Assembly: GCF_014236855.1 (NCBI RefSeq)
Contig: NZ_CP051261.1
Coordinates: forward strand, 4,030,001 to 4,094,000
Length of the DNA: 64,000 nt
Origin: Xanthomonas sp. SI
Lineage (GTDB): Bacteria > Pseudomonadota > Gammaproteobacteria > Xanthomonadales > Xanthomonadaceae
Direction: 5' to 3'
This document shows positions 9,225 to 17,681 of the stretch, in pieces. The notes under the pieces are model-generated. The model saw only the letters and a list, made by a program, of their open reading frames with translations, did not search any database and was not told where the DNA came from. The translations under genes and the position numbers were made by a program. Every line of letters begins with the position of its first letter. The first letter of the stretch is position 1.

Positions 9225-10274
9225 ATGTCCTCCCTGAACGGCCTGCTGTGCTACTGCCGGCAAGGCTTCGAGCCCGAACTGGCGGCCGAACTGAACGATC
9301 GCGCCGCGCGCGCCGACCTGCCGGCCTACGCGCGCACCGAACGCAACAGCGGCTACGCGCTGCTGGTCTGCGAGACCGCCTTGCCGCCGCGCGCGCTGCC
9401 GTGGCGCGGGCTGATCTTCGCGCGGCAGAAACTGCGCCTGCTGGCCGAACTGCGCGAACTGGACCCAGCCGACCGGATCGCGCCGATGCTGCAGGCGCTG
9501 GCCGGGCACAGCCGCTTCGGCGACCTGTGGGTGGAGCACCCGGATTCGGACGAAGGCAAGCAGCTGTCCGGGCTGGCGCGCAGTTTCGGCAATGCGCTGC
9601 GTCCGGCGCTGCGCAAGGCCGGCCTGCTCAGCGACAAGCCGCAGCCGAAGCTGCCGCGCCTACACGTGTGCTTCCTCGCCGGCACCCACGCCTTGCTGGC
9701 CGTCGCCGACAGCGACGACAGCGCGCCGTGGCCGCTGGGCATTCCGCGCCTGAAGCTGCTGTCGGAGGCGCCCTCGCGCTCGGCGCTGAAACTGGAAGAA
9801 GCGCTGCTGGCGCTGCTGGCGCCGGAAGAGCGCGAGGCGCTGCTCAAGCCCGGCATGCGCGCCGCCGACCTGGGCGCCGCGCCCGGCGGCTGGACCTGGG
9901 TGCTGACCCGCCAGCACCTGCACGTGACCAGCGTCGACAACGGCCCGCTGCGCCAGCACGTGCTCGACAGCGGCCTGGTCGATCATCTGCGCGCCGACGG
10001 TTTCCACTGGAAGCCGCCGCAGGCGCTGGACTGGATGGTCTGCGACATGGTCGAACAGCCGCGCCGCGTCGCCGAACGCATGGGCACCTGGTTCCGCGAA
10101 GGCTGGTGCCGGCACGCGATCTTCAACCTCAAGCTGCCGATGAAGAAGCGCTGGGACGAGACCCAGCTGTGCCTGGACCTGTTCGCCGAACGCGCCGAGC
10201 GCCCGCTGCAGATCCGCGCCAAGCAGCTCTACCACGACCGCGAAGAGATCACCGTGCTGGCGATGCCGGCCTGA
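9225..10274 (+). CDS. rlmM: 23S rRNA C2498 2'-O-ribose methyltransferase
   Basis: A 349-residue RlmM (YgdE) homologue that methylates the ribose of C2498 in 23S rRNA. The N-terminal THUMP-like RNA-binding domain begins NGLLCYCRQGFEPELAAEL. The Rossmann methyltransferase domain has the SAM motif AADLGAAPGGWTW and the catalytic Lys/Asp region SVDNGPLRQHV and WMVCDMVEQP; the C-terminal NLKLPMKKRW completes the K-D-K-type set. Length matches the family. The start ATG follows a weak purine-rich site (CGAAGG). A REP palindrome follows and may end the transcript. Confidence 0.95.
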   Translation: MSSLNGLLCYCRQGFEPELAAELNDRAARADLPAYARTERNSGYALLVCETALPPRALPWRGLIFARQKLRLLAELRELDPADRIAPMLQALAGHSRFGDLWVEHPDSDEGKQLSGLARSFGNALRPALRKAGLLSDKPQPKLPRLHVCFLAGTHALLAVADSDDSAPWPLGIPRLKLLSEAPSRSALKLEEALLALLAPEEREALLKPGMRAADLGAAPGGWTWVLTRQHLHVTSVDNGPLRQHVLDSGLVDHLRADGFHWKPPQALDWMVCDMVEQPRRVAERMGTWFREGWCRHAIFNLKLPMKKRWDETQLCLDLFAERAERPLQIRAKQLYHDREEITVLAMPA

Positions 10275-10311
10275 CGTTGCGGGCGCCCGCTGCGCCCGCC
10301 AACAGCGCCTC

Positions 10312-10383
10312 CTGTAGGAGCGGCTTCAGCCGCGACCGGGCGTTACCGGCGAGATCCTGTCGCGGCTGAAGCCGCTCCTACAG
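10312..10383. repeat. REP palindrome (TGTAGGAGCGGC family), intact
   Basis: A perfect inverted pair. The left arm begins CTGTAGGAGCGGCTTCAGCC and the right arm is its complement, each 25 nt, around a 22-nt centre. It lies between the convergent rlmM and oxidoreductase genes and can form a strong hairpin. The centre is the reverse complement of that in the copy at 27.6 kb, so both orientations of the same unit occur. At least five further copies or derivatives are in the window. Confidence 0.93.
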
Positions 10384-10453
10384 GGAATCGAAACAGCCGC
10401 GAGGAAAAGCGCCCAGGCATCGCTCGACCGCGGGCACAGAACCACCTTATCCG

Positions 10454-11569
10454 CTACAGCACGATCCGCTTGCCACCCTCGCGCGCCGAACGCTGGATCG
10501 CGTCGATCACGCGCATGTCGCGCAGGCCTTCCTCGCCCGGCGCGCGCAGCGGCGTGCCGTCGAGGATCGCCAGCGCGTCCTCGTCCATCTGCAGCGCCTG
10601 CTGGTGGCGCACCTTCGCGTCGAACACGCGGCCGTCGCTGGCGCTGCCGCGGATGCCGTCGTAGCTCTGGAACGGCGCCAGTTCGTACCAGCCGCGCTCG
10701 CACTCGGCGCGCAGCCGGTTCATGCTGCGGCCGAAGCTGGTGGCGCAGTCGGCGAGCACTTCGTGCGGGAATTCCAGCTTGAACTGCATGTGTTCGTCGA
10801 CCTCGTCGAACAGCGCCGGCCGGTCGGTGGAACGGTGCGCGCTGACCGCCAGCGGTTCGGCGCCGACCGTGTAGCGCGCCGCATTGAGCGAATACACGCC
10901 CATGTCGTACATCGCGCCGCCGCCGAACTGCGCGCGCAGCCGCCACGGCCGCTGCGCCGGATCGGTGTCGCCGTAGCCGTTGTAGCCGGCCTCGGCACGC
11001 ACCGTGCGCAGCGCGCCGAACGGGCGCTCGCCGGCCAGCGCGATGATCCGCCGCGTGTTCGGCTCGTGCTGCATGCGGTAGCCGATGCTCAGCCGCACCT
11101 TGTTGCGCGCGCAGGCGGCGATCATCGACTGCGCCTCGTCGGCATGCATCGCCATCGGCTTCTCGCACCACACGTGCTTGCCGGCGGCGGCCGCACGCAG
11201 GCTCAGCGGCGCATGCAGATAGGTCGGCGTGACCACGTAGACCACGTCGATGTCCGGGTTGTCGGCGATGCGCTCCAGCTCGTCGTAGCTGTAGACGTTG
11301 CGATCGGGAATGCGGTAGCGCGACTGCCACTGCGGAATCTTGTGCGGCGAGCCGGTGACGATGCCGGCCAGCCGGCAATGCCTGGTCAGCGCCAGGCCCG
11401 GTGCCAGGCGGTTGCTGGCGTAGTCGCCCAGCCCGACCAGCGCCACCCCCAGCGGTTTCTTCGGCTTGCCGCGTGGCGCCGCCCACAGCGGCGATCCCAA
11501 CAGGCCTGCGCCCGCCGCGGACAATCCGGCGACAAGCACACGGCGACGATTCGGCGAGGACAGCGACAT
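10454..11569 (-). CDS. Tat-exported Gfo/Idh/MocA-family oxidoreductase
   Basis: A 371-residue protein with a Tat-type leader (NRRRVLVAGLSAAGAG) ending near WAAP, implying export to the periplasm already folded with its nicotinamide cofactor, as for glucose-fructose oxidoreductase. The Rossmann motif is VALVGLGDYASNRL and the family signature is the EKPMAMHADEA block. A GGGAMYDMGVYSLNAARY segment lines the substrate site. The likely role is NAD(P)-linked sugar or sugar-alcohol oxidation or interconversion, exact substrate unknown. It faces divergently away from an SMP-30-like secreted protein, which could suit a sugar-acid theme (inference). Confidence 0.88.
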   Translation of the reverse strand: MSLSSPNRRRVLVAGLSAAGAGLLGSPLWAAPRGKPKKPLGVALVGLGDYASNRLAPGLALTRHCRLAGIVTGSPHKIPQWQSRYRIPDRNVYSYDELERIADNPDIDVVYVVTPTYLHAPLSLRAAAAGKHVWCEKPMAMHADEAQSMIAACARNKVRLSIGYRMQHEPNTRRIIALAGERPFGALRTVRAEAGYNGYGDTDPAQRPWRLRAQFGGGAMYDMGVYSLNAARYTVGAEPLAVSAHRSTDRPALFDEVDEHMQFKLEFPHEVLADCATSFGRSMNRLRAECERGWYELAPFQSYDGIRGSASDGRVFDAKVRHQQALQMDEDALAILDGTPLRAPGEEGLRDMRVIDAIQRSAREGGKRIVL

Positions 11570-11702
11570 GCGGATCTCCCTGAAGGCCGGACACGGATCG
11601 CCCGAACCTTAACGCATCCAGCGCCCGCCGTTGTGAGCGCCATCCCGGCCGCGCCGGCACGTCTGGCACACTGCCCGGCCCTGCATCGCTCCGGGTCTTT
11701 CC

Positions 11703-12617
11703 ATGTCCATTCGCCTGCCGTTTCTTGCCGCTGCCGGCGCGGCGCTGCTGCTCGCCTGCGCCACGGCCTCCGCAGCGAATGCCGACCTGTTCCGCGCCCG
11801 CGACCTGATCGGCGACGGCGTGTTCACCCACGGCATCGAAGGCCCGGCGAGCGGCCCGGACGGCGCGCTGTACGTGGTCAACTTCGGCCACGAGGGCAGC
11901 ATCGGCCGGATCAGCTTCGCCACCGATGGCAGTGCACAGGCGGCGCTGTTCGTGGACCTGCCCGCGGGCAGCATCGGCAATGGCATCCGCTTCGACCGTG
12001 CCGGGCGCATGTACGTGGCCGACTACGCCCAGCACCGCATCCTGCGCATCGCACTGGACAGCAAGCGCATCGAGGTCTACGCCACGCTGCCCGGCGCGTT
12101 CCAGCCGAACGACATCGCGATGGCGGCGGACGGCACCCTGTACGCCAGCGACCCGGACTGGAAAGGCAACGGTGGCCAGCTGTGGCGCATCGACCGCGAC
12201 CGCAGCGCGCACCTGATCGAGACCGGCATGGGCACCACCAACGGCATCGAGGTCAGCCCCGACGGCAAGCGCCTGTACGTCGACGAGAGCGTGCAGCGCA
12301 AGATCTGGGTCTACGACCGCGCCGGCGACGGCACGCTGTCCAACAAACGCCTGCTGCTGGCGTTCCCCGATTTCGGCCTGGACGGCATGCGCTGCGACGC
12401 CGACGGCAATCTGTACCTGGCCCGCTACGACGCCGGCAAGGTGCTGGTGCTCGATCCAGCCGGCAAGGTCCTGCACACGATCGCCACCAAGGGCGGCAAG
12501 CCCACCAACGTGGCCTTCGGCGGCAAGGACGGGCGCGACGTGTACGTGACCCTGCAGGATCGCGGCGCGATCGAGACCTTCCGCAGCGATCGGCCCGGGC
12601 GCGAATACGGGCGTTAG
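11703..12617 (+). CDS. Secreted SMP-30/gluconolactonase/NHL-type beta-propeller protein
   Basis: A 304-residue protein with a Sec signal peptide (MSIRLPFLAAAGAALLLACATASA). The mature part is built from repeated propeller blades with the SMP-30 features GIEGPASGPDGALYVV, NGIRFDRAGRMYVADY, NDIAMAADGTLYASD, NGIEVSPDGKRLYVDES and DGMRCDADGNLYLARY. Known relatives are calcium- or zinc-dependent lactonases acting on sugar lactones. The Cys in LLACATA could make it a lipoprotein, but the lipobox is poor. It is divergent from the Tat-exported oxidoreductase. Confidence 0.85.
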   Translation: MSIRLPFLAAAGAALLLACATASAANADLFRARDLIGDGVFTHGIEGPASGPDGALYVVNFGHEGSIGRISFATDGSAQAALFVDLPAGSIGNGIRFDRAGRMYVADYAQHRILRIALDSKRIEVYATLPGAFQPNDIAMAADGTLYASDPDWKGNGGQLWRIDRDRSAHLIETGMGTTNGIEVSPDGKRLYVDESVQRKIWVYDRAGDGTLSNKRLLLAFPDFGLDGMRCDADGNLYLARYDAGKVLVLDPAGKVLHTIATKGGKPTNVAFGGKDGRDVYVTLQDRGAIETFRSDRPGREYGR

Positions 12618-12713
12618 TCCATACAATGTCGCTGGGATGCGCATCGCATCGTCGTCTCAGTCCGCGCAATCGCGATCGGGCATCCTGCCTGCACTGACTG
12701 GAGAGCCGCGCAC

Positions 12714-13436
12714 ATGCAGCCGATCGAACTGAAAGACCCGGCCGGCTTCGCCGACGAATTCCTGCGCCTGACCCTGTTGCAAGGATTCCAGTCGCTCACC
12801 AAGCGCGACCTGGAGTTGCTGATCTTCGTGTTGCTGGAACGCGACGGCGCGATCTCGCGCAGCGATTCCAACAACGCGGTGGCGCTGCGCCTGCGGGTGA
12901 CCCCGGCCAAGGTGAAGGGCCTGCGCCGCGACGGCTATGCGCGCTGGCGCGCGCTGGTGCCCGAAGACGGCGACGCGGCCCTGGAGCGCATCGTGGCGAC
13001 GGTGCTCACCGAAGACAACCTGCGCGCCGGGGCCAAGCACGTCAGTGAGCGCAGCAAGAAGGAAGGCTTCCTGGCGATCCGCATCGAGCATCCGGACGAC
13101 CAGCAGCGCTTCGAGCAGGCCATCGTCGACGTGGGCGCGATGCCCGTGTACGAGCGCAACCGCGACGTGGTCGCGGTGCGCTTCGACACCTTGCTGAAGA
13201 TCGCCGAGCGCTGGGGCTACCTGCAGCCGGAGCCGGAGAAGGTGGCGCGCGAGCTGGAAAAGCTCACCCCGACCGCCGAGGAAGTGGCGGACCTGTTGAA
13301 GAAGGACGTGGGCAAGCTACGCTGGGAGGATGTGCGCCGCGCGCTCAACAGTCTCGGTGCCAAGGCCATCGCCAGCACCGCCGAGGGCGGGCTGAAGGGA
13401 TTGCTGAAACTGGCGTTCCCGTTCATCCCTGGCTGA
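12714..13436 (+). CDS. Uncharacterised 240-aa protein with a possible N-terminal HTH
   Basis: I do not recognise the family. There is no signal peptide and no membrane segment. Residues about 20-75 contain LTKRDLELLIFVLLERDG and LRLRVTPAKVKGLRRDGYARW, a helix pattern that could be a winged HTH reading DNA. The central part is charged and helical (ERSKKEGFLAIRIEHPDDQQRFEQAI) and the C-terminal part ends in a hydrophobic segment LKGLLKLAFPFIPG. A good ribosome site (GGAGAG, 8 nt before the ATG) supports the start. It sits alone between a propeller protein and an EF-hand protein with no operon partner. Confidence 0.7.
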   Translation: MQPIELKDPAGFADEFLRLTLLQGFQSLTKRDLELLIFVLLERDGAISRSDSNNAVALRLRVTPAKVKGLRRDGYARWRALVPEDGDAALERIVATVLTEDNLRAGAKHVSERSKKEGFLAIRIEHPDDQQRFEQAIVDVGAMPVYERNRDVVAVRFDTLLKIAERWGYLQPEPEKVARELEKLTPTAEEVADLLKKDVGKLRWEDVRRALNSLGAKAIASTAEGGLKGLLKLAFPFIPG

Positions 13437-13478
13437 ACCTGCCGCGCCGTCCCATCATTCGCACCATCGGAGTCCGTT

Positions 13479-13886
13479 GTGTCCATGCACTACAGTTCGT
13501 CCCTCGCCGCCTTTCTGCTCGCCGCCGCCATCGTCCCGGCCGCCGCGCAGAACCTCAACGCCACCTCGAGCGTCGTCACCGAACCGTTGCGCGACGTGCC
13601 GGCGAGCATCGTGCAGGCGCAGCCGCTGAGCAGCGGCGAGGTGACCCACCAGGTGCGACTCGACGTCCCGCATGGCCAGGCGCCTGTCACCGTGCGCACG
13701 GTCCAGCCCGACAACGTCGCCGGCAACTACCGCATCGACTTCGACGCGCTGGACAGCGACCACGACGGCTACATCAGCCGCAGCGAAGCGCAGGCCAATC
13801 CGGCACTGGCCGACGAATTCGATTCGATGGACCCGCAACGGCGCGGACGCCTGAGCCGCGAGCAGTTGACCGGCTGGCTCAAGTAG
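13479..13886 (+). CDS. Secreted EF-hand protein
   Basis: A 135-residue exported protein: signal peptide ending at AAAQ, a beta-rich segment, then an EF-hand pair. The first loop, DSDHDGYISRSE, has canonical Ca-binding positions; the second, DSMDPQRRGRLSREQ, is degenerate and probably does not bind. A GGAG ribosome site lies 6 nt before the GTG chosen here and 12 nt before an ATG two codons later, so the GTG is favoured but the start is uncertain by two codons. Similar small calcium-binding periplasmic proteins are common in Xanthomonas; the function is not established. Confidence 0.82.
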   Translation: MSMHYSSSLAAFLLAAAIVPAAAQNLNATSSVVTEPLRDVPASIVQAQPLSSGEVTHQVRLDVPHGQAPVTVRTVQPDNVAGNYRIDFDALDSDHDGYISRSEAQANPALADEFDSMDPQRRGRLSREQLTGWLK

Positions 13887-13943
13887 TCAAGCAGGCACTT
13901 GTAGCCAACCCATACCGTCGCGGCGGGGCTGCGGGCAGCGCGC

Positions 13944-14423
13944 CTAACGTAGCCCTTCCAGCAGTGGCTTGTCCTTCTCGCCGCCCCACGGGTCGTCCAG
14001 CAGGTATCGGGCGGCGACGTGGCCGTCGGCTGGGACCAGGGTGATCCTGTAGAAGATCTCTTCGCCCTCGCAGACCTCGAAGTACAGCGCATAGTCGCGC
14101 GCCTCCAGCGCGAGATCGAGCTTGAACCGCTCGGCCGCGGATGCGACTTCCACGTGCTCGGCATCGGCGACATGGAACGGCGCCACGATGCAGCGCTGGG
14201 CGCCGGGATCGGGACTGAAGGCGGCCTCCAGTTTCAGGTGCACGTTCGCGCCGAACGCGTCCTCGGGCAACGGGTCGAACACCACATAGTCGCGATGCAG
14301 AATCGCCCCCTGCTCCAGATTGAGCTTGCCCCACCGGCACGCCGCCTCGTCGAAAGCCCGTGCGCGGAACTGGATCTGGCTGTGGGAGATCAATAGATCG
14401 ACGGTTTGCGCATTGCTTTTCAC
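13944..14423 (-). CDS. ComJ-family protein (nuclease inhibitor-like)
   Basis: A 159-residue cytoplasmic protein resembling Bacillus ComJ (Nin), the inhibitor of the competence nuclease NucA. Shared features are an early SHSQIQFRARAFD segment, a VAPFHV motif, a following E-V-A-S-A-A-ERFKLDL segment and RDYALYFEVCEGEEIFYRITLVP. I chose the GTG giving VKSNAQTVDLLISH because GAGG lies 7 nt upstream; a longer frame adds an unlikely basic leader. No NucA-like nuclease is visible in the window, so the inhibitor role is inferred by family only. Confidence 0.68.
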   Translation of the reverse strand: MKSNAQTVDLLISHSQIQFRARAFDEAACRWGKLNLEQGAILHRDYVVFDPLPEDAFGANVHLKLEAAFSPDPGAQRCIVAPFHVADAEHVEVASAAERFKLDLALEARDYALYFEVCEGEEIFYRITLVPADGHVAARYLLDDPWGGEKDKPLLEGLR

Positions 14424-14501
14424 CAATGAACCTCGTTTCAAATTCGGCCTCCGCGTCCTTCGCTCTGCCAGGCTCCACCGGCGCACGGCGGGCGTACCGC
14501 G

Positions 14502-15680
14502 CTACACCCCCGAAGCGCGCTTCCAGAATCCATGCATCAGCAGCGGCAGCTTGCCGGCCAGGCCCAGCAGCGGGCCGCGCAGCAGGGTCAGGTGCATCTC
14601 GTCGTTGGAGAACACCCGGTTGATCGCATCGAAGCCGTAGGCGGCCACGGTGTTGTCGCTGCGGCGGCCGCGCGCCCAGCGCGCCAGCCGGTGCGGCGCC
14701 GACCAGTCGACCCGCCGTGCCTGCGCCTGGCGCACCTGCGCGGCCAGCGCGGCGACGTCGCGCAGGCCGAGGTTGACGCCCTGCCCGGCCAGCGGATGCA
14801 CCACGTGCGCGGCATCGCCCAGCACCAGCAGGCGGCCGCGGTGGTAGTCCTCCACCAGTTGCCGGCGCAGCGGGAAACCGACCCGCGGCGACAGCGCGCG
14901 CACTGCGCCCAACCGCGCGCCGAAGGCCTGGGTCAGCTCGGCGCCGAATGCGGCGTCGTCCAGCGCCAGCACCCGCGTCGCCTCGGCCTCGGGCAGCGTC
15001 CACACGATCGAACTGCGGCCGTCGGCGAACGGCAGGAACGCCAGCGGGCCGCCGGGCAGGAAGCGCTGCCAAGCGGTGTCCTGGTGCGGCACGTCGGTCT
15101 GCACGAAGGCGACCACGCCGCGCTGGCCGTAGTCGTGCGCCGGGGCGTCCAGCCCAGCCAGGCCGCGCAGCGTGGAATCGGCGCCGTCGGCGGCGATGGC
15201 CAGGCGCGCGTCGAGCCGGCTGCCGTCGTCCAGGCGCAGGCGCACGCGCTCCTCCGCCATTTCCACCGCCTCGACCCGCGCCGGGCAGTGCAGTTGCACC
15301 CCGGCCGCCGGCAGCGCCGCCCATAATTGTTCGACCAGCAACGCATGCTCGACGATCCAGCCCAACTGATCGCGGCCCAGCGCATCGGCATCGAAGTCCA
15401 ACTCGCCGCCGCCACCGGCATCCCACACGCGCATGCGCCGGTAGGCCTGTGCGCGCCGCGCCAGCACCTGCGGCCACACGCCCAGCGCCTGCAGCAGCGC
15501 GGCGTTGTCCGGGGCGAACGCGTACACGCGCAGGTCCGGCTCGGCCGGCGACCAGCGCGGCGGCTCGCGACCCTCGACCAGCGCCACCGCCAGGCCTTCG
15601 GCGGCCAGCGCCAACGCGCAGGCGGCGCCGACCACGCCGCCGCCGACCACCACCACGTCCAGCACGCCGCGCCGACTCAT
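14502..15680 (-). CDS. UbiH/UbiF/VisC-family FAD hydroxylase (second copy, UbiI-like)
   Basis: A 392-residue flavin monooxygenase of ubiquinone biosynthesis. It has the Rossmann FAD motif VVVVGGGVVGAACALALA, the DG motif IAADGADSTLRG and the second FAD motif GDAAHVVHPLAGQGVNLGLRD. The GDAAH form is that of UbiI/UbiF rather than UbiH (GNAAQ). It should hydroxylate the ring of a polyprenyl-phenol at the inner membrane. The ATG overlaps the stop of the upstream ubiH (ATGA), so the two are translationally coupled. Which ring position it modifies is not decidable from motifs. Confidence 0.85.
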   Translation of the reverse strand: MSRRGVLDVVVVGGGVVGAACALALAAEGLAVALVEGREPPRWSPAEPDLRVYAFAPDNAALLQALGVWPQVLARRAQAYRRMRVWDAGGGGELDFDADALGRDQLGWIVEHALLVEQLWAALPAAGVQLHCPARVEAVEMAEERVRLRLDDGSRLDARLAIAADGADSTLRGLAGLDAPAHDYGQRGVVAFVQTDVPHQDTAWQRFLPGGPLAFLPFADGRSSIVWTLPEAEATRVLALDDAAFGAELTQAFGARLGAVRALSPRVGFPLRRQLVEDYHRGRLLVLGDAAHVVHPLAGQGVNLGLRDVAALAAQVRQAQARRVDWSAPHRLARWARGRRSDNTVAAYGFDAINRVFSNDEMHLTLLRGPLLGLAGKLPLLMHGFWKRASGV

Positions 15681-16891
15681 GGCGTCATCTCCCGGCACAG
15701 CTGCGGCACTTCGCCGCGAAATCCCATCGCGCCGCCGACCAGGAACGACTGCAGCGGCGCGGCCTGCGCCGCCGCCAGCAGGCCCAGGCTGCGCAGCGGG
15801 CGTAACAGCGGCGCCGGGTTGGCGGTCAACCGCGCCAAGCCGCCGGAGAAGGTGACAGTGCGCTGCCGGTCCTGCTCGCGGCGCTGCGCGTACTGCTGCA
15901 GCAGCGCCGGCGCGCCCGGATCGGCGCGGTCGCGCTCGATCAGCTCGGCCAGGGTCAGCGCGTCGCGCAGGCCCAGGTTGAAGCCCTGCGCACCCAGCGG
16001 GTGCAGGGTCTGCGCAGCGTTGCCGAGCAGCACCGCGCGCGCATCGGTCAGGCGCTCGGCCAGCACCTGCACGATCGGATAGGCGCTGCGTTCGCCACTG
16101 CCCAGCAGGCGGCCGACGCGCCAGCCCAGCGCCTCCTGCAGGCGCTGCAGCCAGGCGACCTCGTCGAGCGCGGCCACCGCGTCGGCCTGCTCGGCAGCGA
16201 CCGCGTGGATCGCGCCGTAATGGCGGTCGCCGCGCGGCAGCAGCGCGCTCGGGCCGTCGTCGCGGAACCGCTCGTAGGCGGTGCCGTCGGGCTGGCGGCT
16301 GCCGCGCACCCGCGCCACGAACAGGGTCTGGTGGAAATCGTGGCGAGCGGCATCGATGCCCAGCGCGCCGCGCACCGCGCTGGCGCTGCCGTCGGCACCG
16401 ACCAGCAGCCGCGCCTGCAGCACCTGTTCGGCGCCGTCCTGGGCGATGCGCACGCCGCGCCACGACGCGTCCTCGCCGGCTTCCAGCGCCAGGAACTGCG
16501 CCGGCCGGTAGCGGCTGACGTGGGACGCTTCGGCCAATCGAGCTTCCAGCGCCTCGCCGAAATCGCGCGCCACCACCACCTGACCGAACGCCTCGCGCCC
16601 ATAGTCGGCCGCCTCCAGCCGCACCCGGCCGAAATCACCTTCGCGGCTGACGTGGATGCGCCGGATCGGGCCGGTCGGCGTGCGCAGCCGCTGCATCACC
16701 CCGAGCGCGCCCAGCGCGTTGACCGTGGCCGCGGCGAAGCTGAGATTGCGCTGGTCGAACACCGGCGGCAGCGCGCCCGGCGGCGCGGCCTCGACCAGGC
16801 CCACGTCCACGCCCAGGCGGTCCAGCGCGATGGCCAGGCTGGCGCCGACCAGGCCGCCGCCGACGATCACTACGTCATGTCGTTTGCTCAT
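15677..16891 (-). CDS. ubiH: 2-octaprenyl-6-methoxyphenol hydroxylase
   Basis: A 404-residue FAD monooxygenase. Motifs are VVIVGGGLVGASLAIALDRLG (FAD), VGADGSASAVRG (DG motif) and LLGNAAQTLHPLGAQGFNLGLRD; the GNAAQTLHP form is characteristic of UbiH. It catalyses C1 hydroxylation in ubiquinone synthesis with NAD(P)H and O2, on the cytoplasmic face of the inner membrane. It is the first gene of a two-gene operon with a UbiI-like hydroxylase. Length is normal. Confidence 0.85.
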   Translation of the reverse strand: MSKRHDVVIVGGGLVGASLAIALDRLGVDVGLVEAAPPGALPPVFDQRNLSFAAATVNALGALGVMQRLRTPTGPIRRIHVSREGDFGRVRLEAADYGREAFGQVVVARDFGEALEARLAEASHVSRYRPAQFLALEAGEDASWRGVRIAQDGAEQVLQARLLVGADGSASAVRGALGIDAARHDFHQTLFVARVRGSRQPDGTAYERFRDDGPSALLPRGDRHYGAIHAVAAEQADAVAALDEVAWLQRLQEALGWRVGRLLGSGERSAYPIVQVLAERLTDARAVLLGNAAQTLHPLGAQGFNLGLRDALTLAELIERDRADPGAPALLQQYAQRREQDRQRTVTFSGGLARLTANPAPLLRPLRSLGLLAAAQAAPLQSFLVGGAMGFRGEVPQLCREMTP

Positions 16892-17076
16892 CCGGCCATG
16901 ATACGACCGGCGCCCGAATCGTCGGTGATCGCAACGACATGCCAGCTGCGCCCGCTTTGTCCCGCGCGCCGCCGCGGCCAGGTCGCCGCCGCCCTGGCGC
17001 TGCCCGCCGCCGGCCCGCGCCCCAGGCTCGCCGCTTCCAGTAGAATCGGCGATCTCCGTACCGGTGCCCGCCTGCC

Positions 17077-17661
17077 ATGACTCCTTCCAGCCACCGCCTT
17101 CCCGCCCTGCTCCTGCTGGCCGCGCTGCTGGCCGCGACCCGCATCAACCATTTCGGCGCGATTCCGGACGCCTCCTGGGCGGTGTTCTTCGTCGGCGGCT
17201 TCTATCTGCGCGGCTGGACCCGCTGGGCGTTCCCGGGACTGATGGCGCTGGCGGTGCTGGTCGACTACCTGGTGATCCGTGGTCAGGGCCTGAATTTTTG
17301 GCAGCACTACTGCGTGTCGCCGGCGTACTGGTGCCTGATCCCGGCCTACTTCGCGCTGTGGGCCGGCGGCAGCTGGCTGGCAGGGCGCTACCGCGGCGCC
17401 GACTGGCGTGCGCTGGGCCTGACCGCAGCCAGCCTGGTGGTGGCGGTGGCGGTGTGCCACCTGATCGCGCAGGGCAGCTTCTATTGGGTCAGCCGCAGCG
17501 TGCCCAACCCGACCATCGCCGGCTGGTGGCAGAACTACAGCGACTGGCTGCTGCCGTACCTGGGCAGCGCGGCGCTGTACACAGCGCTGGCCGCGGCGGT
17601 CCAGGTCGGGGTCGAGCAGCTGGCGCGGCTGGGCCAGCGCGGCCAGCCCGCCGGCCACTGA
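17077..17661 (+). CDS. btuM: BtuM-like vitamin B12 transporter (ECF S-component family)
   Basis: A 194-residue protein with about six hydrophobic helices and no soluble domain, matching in size and layout the BtuM family of Gram-negative S-component-like B12 transporters. The segment FWQHYCVSPAYWC contains Cys at residue 79, close to the position (Cys80) of the cobalt-coordinating Cys described in Thiobacillus BtuM. It lies 20 nt upstream of a cob(I)alamin adenosyltransferase, the genomic context known for BtuM. No energising ECF module is visible here. Naming rests on size, Cys motif and context. Confidence 0.7.
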   Translation: MTPSSHRLPALLLLAALLAATRINHFGAIPDASWAVFFVGGFYLRGWTRWAFPGLMALAVLVDYLVIRGQGLNFWQHYCVSPAYWCLIPAYFALWAGGSWLAGRYRGADWRALGLTAASLVVAVAVCHLIAQGSFYWVSRSVPNPTIAGWWQNYSDWLLPYLGSAALYTALAAAVQVGVEQLARLGQRGQPAGH

Positions 17662-17681
17662 GCCGGGGCCCGGTTCCGACG

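Noticed and set aside
16892..17076. Cobalamin riboswitch before the B12 genes
   Set aside because: No B12-box-like conserved elements found in the 185-nt leader.
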